This document shows positions 24,652 through 31,596 of a stretch of 34,567 bases of DNA, one piece after another. The first letter of the stretch is position 1. Each line of letters opens with the position of its first letter. The stretch lies in contig CANQXH010000016.1 in the NCBI GenBank assembly GCA_947627745.1, positions 1 to 34,567 on the forward strand, written 5' to 3'. The translations under genes and the position numbers were made by a program. The notes below the pieces were generated by a model. It saw only the letters and a list, made by a program, of their open reading frames with translations, ran no database searches and was not told the DNA's origin. Source of the stretch: an uncultured Oscillospiraceae bacterium (GTDB lineage: Bacteria; Bacillota; Clostridia; Oscillospirales; Oscillospiraceae).

Positions 24652-24904
24652 AGCGGGCTCCTTTTGGGTCTGGAAAGTGAAAGCAAATGGTGCACGGACA
24701 GTTTTGCAGCTATTATACATGAAATATTTGACCCTGAAAAGAGGGGAAAACGCCAAATTTTTCGGGAAAAAGTCCTTCTTTTTGGATAAAATGCGTTGAG
24801 CCTTCCCTTCCTCCGGGGCAATGTGCACAAAAATAAGTGACGTATTTTTCCGTGCTTCACATTTTCTTAATAAAATTACGCTTACTTCTTTAATACTCCC
24901 AGGT

Positions 24905-25031
24905 TATACTATATGCATACAAAGGCAAATGCTCTGTGATGTGTGTGAAGTGTTTTCATTTTTATTACCTCTCTTTTTTCTCTCTGAATACCCGGCACCG
25001 TCTGGTCAACGGTGCCGGGTACTTCTTTTTT
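24905..25031 (+). ncRNA. Possible small RNA ending in an orphan terminator
   Basis: The 479-bp gap between the ABC gene and sortase B has no convincing coding frame. It contains a 13-bp perfect stem (24989-25001 / 25009-25021) followed by CTTCTTTTTT, a textbook plus-strand terminator. No plus-strand gene lies upstream for more than 2.5 kb. TATACT at 24905-24910 could be a -10 (its -35, TTACTT, is weak), which would give an RNA of about 110 nt. The terminator is certain; the RNA is inferred. Confidence 0.45.
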
Positions 25032-25059
25032 AACAATATGAAAACTATGGAAAACCGAC

Positions 25060-25088
25060 TTGAAATCCTGCTAAACCTGTGCTATACT
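25060..25088 (+). promoter_or_regulatory. Extended -10 promoter of sortase B
   Basis: TTGAAA (25060-25065), 17 bp, TGC-TATACT (25083-25088). Confidence 0.8.
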
Positions 25089-25093
25089 GTATA

Positions 25094-25109
25094 AGGTTTC
25101 GCGAAACCT
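25094..25109. promoter_or_regulatory. Perfect 16-bp palindrome at the sortase B transcription start
   Basis: AGGTTTCGCGAAACCT is fully self-complementary and begins 6 bp after the -10 element. It may be a repressor operator or a 5' stabilising hairpin of the mRNA. Confidence 0.6.
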
Positions 25110-25130
25110 GTAAAGGGAGGAAAGTTTCAA

Positions 25131-26039
25131 ATGAAGCGTTCACTGAGCATTCTGCTGTTGATTGCGTTCTGCTGCGTCTTCCTGGTCAGCGGCTATTTCC
25201 TTGTGGATTATGTTTACCAGTCCGTCCATAGCGCCGATCAATTTACTGACCTTCAAAACAAGCATGATCGCCCCAGCATCACCCCCTCTGGCACCGGCTC
25301 CAACATCGGTACTGACCCCACCGATCCGGACGCCACCGACTCTACCGCGGGCACTGAGTCCACCGAGCCCCCCTTCGTAGATGAGCTCATCACCATCAAG
25401 GACCCCATCACAAACGAGGATCGGGTCATTTGGCAGTCCATGGCGGAGCTGTACCGGCTGAATCCGGATATCGTAGGGTATCTGTCCATGGACGGCGTGC
25501 TGGCCATGGAATATCCCGTCATGCAGCACCCGGATTCCAAGGATTACTATCTGCAAAAGGACTTTTACAAGGAGTACTCCACCCACGGCTGCCTCTATGT
25601 GAAGGAGGACTGCGACGTTGTGACGCCCTCCGACAATATGACCATCTACGGCCACAATATGAAGGACGGCTCCATGTTTGCCGGGCTCCTGCAATATCAA
25701 TACGAGGATTTCTACAAGGCCCACCCCACCTTCACCTTTGAGACCCTGACGGAAAAATATGAGTACCAGATCGTCGCGGTATTCAAGACCTCCGGGTACA
25801 CCTCCGAGGGCGGCTATCCCTACCACAAGTTCGTGAACGCCGGCAGCGAGGCGGAGTTCAACGAGTTTATCAAGGCGATCAAGGACCGGCAGTTCTACGA
25901 TACCGGCGTCACCGCCCAGTACGGGGACAAGCTGATTACCCTGTCCACCTGCGAATACACCTTGAACAATGGCCGGTTTGTGGTCGTCGCCAAGCGGATC
26001 GTCCCGCCGGAGACCACCGATCCCACCCAGGGTGAATAA
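25131..26039 (+). CDS. Class B sortase
   Basis: A 302-residue cell-surface transpeptidase. The N-terminal membrane anchor (LSILLLIAFCCVFLVSGYF) is followed by a Thr/Pro/Asp-rich linker (about residues 45-85) and the catalytic domain. The triad is visible: His175 in YGHNM, Cys274 in LSTCEYT and Arg282 in NGRFVVVAKR. The sequence between (KDYYLQKDFYKEYSTHGCLY) fits the SrtB group. The frame ends soon after the Arg strand. GGAGG lies about 11 nt upstream. No protein with a sorting signal is encoded in this window, so its substrate is elsewhere. Confidence 0.92.
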   Translation: MKRSLSILLLIAFCCVFLVSGYFLVDYVYQSVHSADQFTDLQNKHDRPSITPSGTGSNIGTDPTDPDATDSTAGTESTEPPFVDELITIKDPITNEDRVIWQSMAELYRLNPDIVGYLSMDGVLAMEYPVMQHPDSKDYYLQKDFYKEYSTHGCLYVKEDCDVVTPSDNMTIYGHNMKDGSMFAGLLQYQYEDFYKAHPTFTFETLTEKYEYQIVAVFKTSGYTSEGGYPYHKFVNAGSEAEFNEFIKAIKDRQFYDTGVTAQYGDKLITLSTCEYTLNNGRFVVVAKRIVPPETTDPTQGE

Positions 26040-26053
26040 GATTCAAAATTTCA

Positions 26054-26086
26054 CCGCCGCCCAGGGACACCGGGCGGCGGCTTTTT
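26054..26086 (+). terminator. Terminator of sortase B
   Basis: Perfect 9-bp GC stem (26054-26062 / 26072-26080) followed by CTTTTT. Confidence 0.88.
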
Positions 26087-26108
26087 ACACAGAAAGGACG
26101 GACACGCC

Positions 26109-26969
26109 ATGACAAAGCAGGAAGTAGTGGACCGCATTCTGGCCTATCATCCCCCGATTCCCAACTATCAGGGCTGCGACGGCTGGAAATGGGGAGACGG
26201 GCAGGGCATCTGCACCGGGGTAGCCGCCGCCATGGTGGCAACCATGGACGTGATCCGCCAGGCAGGCCTGCTGGGGGCCAATCTGCTGGTGGTCCATGAG
26301 CCTACCTTTTACACCTCCCGGGATCCCGCCGGTTGGCAGGAGGACTTCCCCAACCGGGTCTTCGAGGAAAAGGCGGCGCTGCTGACCCGGCTCGGCATCT
26401 CCGTGTGGCGGGATCACGACCATATGCACGCCCACCGGCCGGACAGCATCTTTACCGGCGTCCTCCGGCACCTGGGCTGGGAGGGGCTGTACACCGTGGA
26501 GGCCCACGGCCCCTACCGGCACTACCTGATCACCATTCCGGAGGTCACCCTGGGGGAGCTGATGGACCGTTTGATCCGGACCATCGGCCTGAACGGCGTC
26601 CGCTATATCGGAGATCCGGCCCAGAAGGTGCGCCGGGTGGCCCTGGTGGGGCATCTGCATACCGCCTTCGCCGGGGCCCGGCGGGCCGATGGAACGGAAA
26701 TGGAGTACGGCGCCGAGGTCATCCGCACATTGGAGGAGTGGGCGGACGTGATTCTGCCCGGGGAGGTCATCGACTGGACGGTGCTGTCCTACCTCCGGGA
26801 CGCGGCGCAGCAGGGCCGGCCCAAGGCCATGATCAACCTGGGGCACCTGAATTGGGAGGAGCTGGGGATGAAGTACGCCCAGGAGTGGATCTCAGATCTC
26901 CTTGGGGACCGGGTGCCGGTGTGGTACATTCCCGCGGGGGATCTGTACCGCTTCCACAGGGCAAAGTAG
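26109..26969 (+). CDS. Nif3-like dinuclear metal-centre protein
   Basis: A 286-residue protein resembling the Nif3 / GTP cyclohydrolase I type 2-like family. Likely metal ligands are the His in LLVVHEPTFY, the His residues in RDHDHMHAHRPD, the His in LVGHLHTAF, and a late Glu/His pair in GEVIDW and NLGHLNWEE. It starts at ATG 26109 shortly after the sortase terminator, with AAAGGA upstream. Family members form ring-like hexamers with two metals per subunit; their reaction is generally unresolved. No neighbour gives a clue. Confidence 0.75.
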   Translation: MTKQEVVDRILAYHPPIPNYQGCDGWKWGDGQGICTGVAAAMVATMDVIRQAGLLGANLLVVHEPTFYTSRDPAGWQEDFPNRVFEEKAALLTRLGISVWRDHDHMHAHRPDSIFTGVLRHLGWEGLYTVEAHGPYRHYLITIPEVTLGELMDRLIRTIGLNGVRYIGDPAQKVRRVALVGHLHTAFAGARRADGTEMEYGAEVIRTLEEWADVILPGEVIDWTVLSYLRDAAQQGRPKAMINLGHLNWEELGMKYAQEWISDLLGDRVPVWYIPAGDLYRFHRAK

Positions 26970-26971
26970 CC

Positions 26972-27370
26972 TTACCGGCGCCGCTGGCCGTTTCGGCGGA
27001 GCAGGGCGGGAACAGCCTGTGCCCGCCGGTACAGATACATGGCGGCGGCGCTGACCGGCAGCCACAGCAGGGTAAAGGGCAGGCAGATTTGCCCCATAAA
27101 GTTCAGCGGAAGCCCCCGGTAGTCCCACACCCCGTAATCCCGATTTACCAGCAGGCCGGTGACCAGCTCCACCCCCGTCACCGCCCCGGCCCCCGCCGCC
27201 CACCGGGCGGGCAGGGGCAGACGGACCCGGTCCAGCCGTCCCAGGATCAAAAAGCAGCTTCCGCCGGCGAAAAACATGCTGACATGGCTCCATCCCCGCC
27301 AAAGCAGCTCCAGCAGCACATAGCCCACGCCGCCCAGCACAAAAAGGCCGGCTTTTTCCACGAATTTCAT
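26972..27370 (-). CDS. CmpB-like (putative ABC-transporter type IV) membrane protein
   Basis: A 132-residue membrane protein with about four hydrophobic segments. The pattern FVLGGVGYVLLELLWRGWSH followed by SMFFAGGSCFLILG matches the putative ABC-transporter type IV / CmpB family; the ELLWRGWSH stretch is characteristic. A longer frame from 27436 exists, but GAGGTG sits 6 nt before the ATG at 27370. It is convergent with the Nif3 gene with only 2 nt between them. Role unknown. Confidence 0.7.
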   Translation of the reverse strand: MKFVEKAGLFVLGGVGYVLLELLWRGWSHVSMFFAGGSCFLILGRLDRVRLPLPARWAAGAGAVTGVELVTGLLVNRDYGVWDYRGLPLNFMGQICLPFTLLWLPVSAAAMYLYRRAQAVPALLRRNGQRRR

Positions 27371-27429
27371 TTCTTTCACCTCAAAAAACATTCTTGCCAA
27401 AAATCCTTGGAAAAATTCCCGGTTTTCCC

Positions 27430-27458
27430 TTGACAAACCATGCTTTCTTGGCTATAAT
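27430..27458 (+). promoter_or_regulatory. Consensus promoter of the tRNA pair
   Basis: Perfect TTGACA (27430-27435), 17 bp, perfect TATAAT (27453-27458), 42 bp before the first tRNA. Confidence 0.92.
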
Positions 27459-27499
27459 AAGGAAGCTGTTTCGGCGGTGTCTTATCCCCGAGACCACAT

Positions 27500-27575
27500 G
27501 GCGGCATAACTCAGTTGGTAGAGTAGCCGGTTCATACCCGGTATGTCATCTGTTCGAATCAGATTGCCGCTACCA
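27500..27575 (+). tRNA. tRNA-Met (anticodon CAT)
   Basis: Full cloverleaf: acceptor GGCGGCA/TGCCGCT (one G-T pair at the end), D stem ACTC/GAGT, anticodon stem GCCGG/CCGGT with loop TTCATAC, T stem ATCTG/CAGAT with loop TTCGAAT, and encoded CCA. The overall pattern resembles the elongator tRNA-Met of Bacilli (GGCGG... and ...GCCGCTACCA). tRNA-Ile2, modified at CAT, is less likely. Confidence 0.93.
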
Positions 27576-27650
27576 GGCCCGTTGGTCAAGCGGTTAAGAC
27601 ACCGCCCTTTCACGGCGGTAACATGGGTTCGATTCCCGTACGGGTCACCA
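27576..27650 (+). tRNA. tRNA-Glu (anticodon TTC)
   Basis: Acceptor GGCCCGT/ACGGGTC, anticodon stem CCGCC/GGCGG with loop CTTTCAC, T loop TTCGATT, and encoded CCA. It begins on the base right after the CCA of tRNA-Met, with no spacer. Confidence 0.95.
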
Positions 27651-27661
27651 GTTTATGAAGG

Positions 27662-27700
27662 CCGAAAAGCTTTGGAAATCCAAGGCTTTTCGGTTTTTTT
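27662..27700 (+). terminator. Terminator of the tRNA pair
   Basis: 14-bp stem (27662-27675 / 27680-27693) with one mismatch, loop AAAT, followed by seven T. Confidence 0.93.
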
Positions 27701-27827
27701 CGTAATTTTCAAGCATTTTAGTGTTTCCGTTACGCAAAGAATTTGGTACGGCAATCATCCCCATTTGAATGCCTGGCTAATAAATATCTCTAAAACGCTC
27801 ACTGAGCGAGTGGTTTAATGATATAAA

Positions 27828-27855
27828 AAGAGAGCCGCATTTCTGCGACTCTCTT
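27828..27855 (-). terminator. Terminator of the 5S-like RNA
   Basis: 12-nt arms (27828-27839 / 27844-27855) with one A-C mismatch and loop GAAA. On the minus strand it is followed by TTTATATC, continuing a T-run from the stem. Confidence 0.85.
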
Positions 27856-27865
27856 CGTGTAGGTT

Positions 27866-27964
27866 GGTGCTTTGGCAGGCGTGGCATTCTCCTGCATCTC
27901 TCGGGTTTCCCCTGTCAGTACCATCGGCGTGTGGCTGCCACGAAATTGACCACCTCAAAGCACC
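27866..27964 (-). ncRNA. 5S-rRNA-like small RNA lacking the helix III/loop C arm
   Basis: The minus strand carries 99 nt closed by a perfect 9-bp stem GGTGCTTTG/CAAAGCACC. The interior follows 5S rRNA: GGTGGTCA after helix I, then CGTGG-CAG-CCAC as a tiny helix II hairpin, then CACGCCGATGGTACTG (helix IV and one side of loop E), CAGGGGAAACCC (helix V and loop D), GGAGAATG, and GCCACGCCTGCC returning to helix I. The canonical stretch around CCCATACCGAACACGG and GTTAAGC is absent, so the arm that contacts L5/L18 is gone. It has its own promoter (27981-28009) and terminator (27828-27855). It could be a decayed 5S gene or a functional 5S-derived RNA. Confidence 0.7.
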
Positions 27965-27980
27965 TATCTATTGTATCTAT

Positions 27981-28009
27981 ATTATACTCGCGTTATTCAG
28001 ATTTGTAAA
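27981..28009 (-). promoter_or_regulatory. Promoter of the 5S-like RNA
   Basis: TTTACA (28004-28009), 17 bp, perfect TATAAT (27981-27986) on the minus strand. The predicted start is about 10 nt before the closing stem of the RNA. The -35 lies inside the 3' end of the nuclease-like pseudogene. Confidence 0.82.
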
Positions 28010-28394
28010 GGACTTTTTTAGTCCGCAGGTAACGCTTAAATCGCTTTTCTTCTACTTTTAAAAACGTAATTACTGAATTTTTATATCCCGGTTTATCTCC
28101 CTCTACCGCAAGCCGTAAAATTAACTGGAACCGTTCCCCATCCTTCACATATTCCTTCAAGACAAATGCTGTATCTGGTTTATTGGCCTCCAATATGTAT
28201 TGCGGACTTTACACTATGTCTTTTATATAAACGGAATATCTCTCAAAGTCCTGTGGGTGCCTGTCTCGAATATGCTGTATACGTTCATCTGTTATAACGA
28301 CCTCGTCTGTTCTAATGCGGTCGGAAACAACTTTATATTTTTCAACATCAATCTTTCCGATACTCTGCACGGCCGTTCCCCCATCATCTGTCAC
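27993..28394 (-). pseudogene. PBECR-type nuclease-fold protein interrupted by one in-frame stop
   Basis: Two frames on the same reading register are split by a single TAA at 28209-28211. The upstream half contains TDERIQHIRDRHPQDFE and the downstream half LILRLAVEG and NSVITFLKVEEKRF. Read through, with CAA as the likely ancestor of TAA, they give one continuous protein of about 133 residues. It resembles the phage Barnase-EndoU-ColicinE5/D-RelE-like (PBECR) nuclease fold common in mobile elements. It starts at GTG 28394 with AAAGG just upstream. The DNA is markedly more AT-rich than its neighbours, suggesting acquisition by transfer. The family call is moderate; the stop codon is certain in this sequence. 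Confidence 0.6.
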
Positions 28395-28404
28395 CTTTTC
28401 CTTT

Positions 28405-28432
28405 ATTATAGCAAACCTTGGGGAATTTTCAA
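28405..28432 (-). promoter_or_regulatory. Promoter of the nuclease-like pseudogene
   Basis: TTGAAA (28427-28432), 16 bp, TGC-TATAAT (28405-28410) on the minus strand, only about 10 bp before the start codon, so the leader is nearly absent. Confidence 0.7.
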
Positions 28433-28518
28433 TGTTTTCTCCACTTTTTGTGTCCCCTATTTACTTTTTTCGGTTTCCGGGAAAGCCGCACGCTGTCCCC
28501 ATTTCGATGAGCGATCGC

Positions 28519-28575
28519 GCCGGCGCCCTCGGGGGAGGGCGCCGGCATTTTTATGACCGCCCGGCTCTCCGGGCG
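28519..28575. terminator. Two consecutive GC hairpins downstream of spoVAC
   Basis: Hairpin 1 has perfect 12-bp arms (28519-28530 / 28535-28546) followed on the plus strand by ATTTTT. Hairpin 2 is CGCCCGG-CTCT-CCGGGCG (28558-28575... stem ends 28575) followed by CTTTT. The T-runs favour the plus strand, yet the nearest gene end is spoVAC on the minus strand. Confidence 0.65.
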
Positions 28576-28584
28576 CTTTTCGCG

Positions 28585-29025
28585 TCATTTCAGCAGCAGG
28601 TAGAGCCAGTAGACCACCCCGTACAGCACGCTGGCGCAGAGCCCGTAGACGATCACAGGGCCGGCGATGGTAAACATCTTTGCCGCCACGCCCAGCACAA
28701 AGCCCTCGGTCTTAAACTCCACCGCCGGGGCCGCCACAGAATTGGCAAAGCCGGTGATGGGCACCAGGGTGCCCGCCCCCGCCACCTTTGCCAAATCGTC
28801 ATAAAGGCTCAGGCCGGTAAGCAGGGCCGACAGCGCCACCAGCGTCATGGACACGGCGGTTCCCGCGTCGGTTTTGTCCAGGCCAAGGCCCCCGTAAAAT
28901 CCCATCAGCAGCTGCCCCAGGACGCAAATCAGCCCGCCGATCCAGAAGGCGTTGAGGCAGTTCTTCCAGATCGGAGACTTGGGAGACGCCTCCTGGACCA
29001 GCTTTCCGTATTGCTTTTCCGTCAT
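28585..29025 (-). CDS. spoVAC: Stage V sporulation protein AC
   Basis: A 146-residue membrane protein, part of the SpoVA channel that moves dipicolinic acid into the forespore and out during germination. Family-like stretches are KNCLNAFWIGGLICVLGQ, GTAVSMTLVALSALLTGLSL, the signature DDLAKVAGAGTLVPITGFAN, and SVAAPAVEFKTEGFVLG, with about four or five membrane helices. It occurs without spoVAD or spoVAE next to it. The ATG is 8 nt after GGAGG, which lies in the 3' arm of a perfect 12-bp hairpin (29030-29063). Confidence 0.93.
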   Translation of the reverse strand: MTEKQYGKLVQEASPKSPIWKNCLNAFWIGGLICVLGQLLMGFYGGLGLDKTDAGTAVSMTLVALSALLTGLSLYDDLAKVAGAGTLVPITGFANSVAAPAVEFKTEGFVLGVAAKMFTIAGPVIVYGLCASVLYGVVYWLYLLLK

Positions 29026-29029
29026 GATT

Positions 29030-29063
29030 CATCCCTCCGGGGATAGGATTTCCCGGAGGGATG
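29030..29063 (-). promoter_or_regulatory. Hairpin sequestering the spoVAC ribosome binding site
   Basis: In the minus-strand RNA, CAUCCCUCCGGG (29063-29052) can pair perfectly with CCCGGAGGGAUG (29041-29030) over a 10-nt loop. The second arm contains the GGAGG of spoVAC. There is no T-run, so it is more likely a translation control element than a terminator. Confidence 0.65.
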
Positions 29064-29077
29064 GATTTATGCGGATT

Positions 29078-31596
29078 TTAAATGTCATATTTCGCGGCCA
29101 GCTGAGCCGGCGGCATCCCCAGCAGCCGCACCAGCGGCAGCGCCGTCACCAGAAGATAGTACCCGCAGATGACAAGTCCTACCACCAGCGCCGCCTGCCA
29201 GGGCAGATCGATGGGCAGGACCAGCTCCTTGGTCCCATTGGCCAGGGTGACCCCCGCGCACAGCAGCACAGCTGTGGGAAGCACCGTTTCCAGCGCCGCG
29301 AACAGCGACTCCATGAGGAAATGCCATGGAGCTTCCGCCGGGGGATCCCCAGCAGCCGGTACACCGCCAGCAGCTCCAGCCGGCTCTGGGCCTGGGTGCG
29401 GCACAGCAGGTAGAGCATCACCAGGCACAGCGCGATCACCGTCACCGTGACGATGGTCCGGGCATCCGCCCGGAGCTGGGCGGCCCGGGTGTAAGTGTCC
29501 ATCTGCTCCTGGTACACATCATGGACCGTTACGGTCAGATACTCCGCCTCCTGATCGGGCGTTTTTTGCGCCAGGTGGGCCATCACCGCCTGCTTATCGG
29601 CGCAGTAAATCTGGACCTGGGACTTGGAATTGATCAGCGCGCTGTTATAGACCATGGTTTCCGCCCGGGCGTCCGGGATCACCAGGAAGGCACTGAGCTC
29701 CTCTTCCTCTACAAAATCCTTGATCTCAAACTTATTATTGCCGAAGCTGTAAGTCCGTCCCTTATGATTTCTGTAAATTTTCCCGGCGCTGGGCAGATTG
29801 ACAAAGCACTCGTCATCCTCCAGCGTCAAGTCTTCATATTTTCCCGGGTACTGGGCCTGAAATTCCGACAGGGTAATCACATTACCGCCGCTGGCGCAAA
29901 CCGACGCCATGGCCGAGTACGGCATATAAACCGACCGCTGGCCGCTGTCGCAAATGCCCACGATGGTGGCGTAAAAATTCCGCTTCGTGTAGGCAAACTG
30001 ATTATTCAGAAAATAAGACACATCGGTCAGGTAGTTCTGCACCAGGCCGTCGCTCTTGAGAATGGCCTCCAGCACCAGCCGGTCCACCACGATCTCCTCC
30101 CGGTTCTGGGGCATCCGGCCGTAGATCAGGGTATGCGGGTCCAGCCGGTCGAGGTGGACATAGGTAAACTCCGGCACACGGATGGTACTTCCTTCCAGCT
30201 GGAAGAACGTGCGCACGCCGATGGTCGGCGGCTCCGGCACGCTGGGCAAAAAGACCAGGTCCAGGTCCGTCTTTTCCAGGTCATCCAGATACTGCTGGCG
30301 GATCTCGTCCGGTGTGCGGTTCAATTGTGTGGCCGTGCTCTCCGGATCGTCCGGATCAAAGTCCTCCGCGTCCAGGTTCTTGCCCTGGGCCAGGGTCAGC
30401 CGCACCACATGGGAATCGGTGGTGATGAAATCCTCGGGATCGACCTTGGACAGCGCCAGGTAGTCTCCCGTCATCCACAGCGTCAGGGCGGTGAGCACCA
30501 CCAAAAACAGCTTGATGCCGATCCGGCGCATCCCCTTGCCCTTTTTCAGGGCGCGGGCCTCTCGGAACATCATGGGTAAGGTGACGCCCTTCCCCGGAGG
30601 CGCGGGCGGCGCGGACTTGTCCCGAAACAGCGCCGCCTGGGACTGGTTCTGCCGGTCCACCTCCTCCAGCGTCAGCACCGGGGCCGCGCCCTTGATGATC
30701 CTGGGCGCCTCCTCCTGCCCGCCCAGCTGGACATTGCGGCTGTCCGTCAGCTTGATGACGATCCGGTCCTTCAGCACCGCCACCGTCACATCCGCCGGGG
30801 CCGCGCCCGGCTCCTGGAGCAGCCGCAGCTTGACGCAGCCCTCCACCGCCCGGGCATCGTCCAGGCCCTTGGTGTACACCGCCTGGTCATGGTCGATCTC
30901 CAGATTCTCCCGCTCCCAGCTTTGATCGTCGGAGGCGATTTGGCCGTCCCGAAGAGTGATGATCCGATCGGCAAAAAACCGGGCGATCCGCTCCTCATGG
31001 GTCACCATGATCACCAGGCTCTCTTTGGACGCCTGGCGGAGCAGGGTGCAGATATTCCGGGTGTTAGCCTCGTCCAGATTTCCGGTGGGCTCATCGGCGA
31101 AGATCACCCGGGGCCGCCGGGCCAGGGCCCGGGCAATGGCCACCCGCTGCTGCTGGCCGCCGGAAAGCTCCCCCACGGTGCGGTGAATAAACCGCTCCAT
31201 GTCCACCGCCGCCAGGGCCTGGCGGACCCGGTGGAGCTTCTCGGCATGGGAAAGCCGGAGGCTGTGAAGGCCCAGATAGACGTTATAGGCGGCGCTGTGG
31301 TTTTCCAGAAGATAGTAATTCTGAAAGATATAGCCAAAATTCCGGTCCCGCTCCATTTCATAGGCCCGGGTGCCGTAGCGCTGGACCTTCACATTCTCCG
31401 TGGAGAGGACGCCGCTGTCAAACCGGTCCAGACCGCCCACAGCGTTGAGCAGGCTGGTCTTGCCGCAGCCCGAGGGGCCCAGGATGCACACAAAGCCCTT
31501 GCTTGGCAGGGAGAAGGAGACGTCCTTCAGCACCCGGTTTTTCCCGTCACGCCGCCGCCGGCCATAGGTTTTGTTCAGATTTTGTACCCGAATCAT
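29078..31596 (-). pseudogene. MacB/FtsX-type ABC transporter (ATPase-permease fusion), frameshifted near its end
   Basis: The ATPase domain comes first: Walker A GPSGCGKT (40-47), signature LSGGQQQR, Walker [13 protein letters not shown], and His in VTHEE. It is followed by a linker, a membrane helix near LFLVVLTALTLWMTG, a large extracytoplasmic domain and the FtsX-like helices. The frame reads normally to VYRLLGIPRRKLH, then leaves register at about 29331-29336. The FtsX end (FLMESLFAALETVLPTAVLL to AAKYDI) continues in the neighbouring frame to 29078. One missing base explains it. The gene overlaps the upstream ABC gene by 4 nt. It may be a true mutation or a sequencing error; if true, the last helices are lost. 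Confidence 0.8.

Noticed and set aside
24821..25033. Possible 70-residue protein before sortase B
   Set aside because: No ribosome binding site, and the frame runs through the terminator stem.
27796..27808. CGCTCA-C-TGAGCG palindrome after the tRNA pair as an attachment site
   Set aside because: No duplicated tRNA 3' end, integrase or second copy is in the window.
29325..29345. Programmed frameshift in the ABC-FtsX gene
   Set aside because: No slippery heptamer, stimulatory stem or internal Shine-Dalgarno element is visible. A mutation or sequencing error is simpler.
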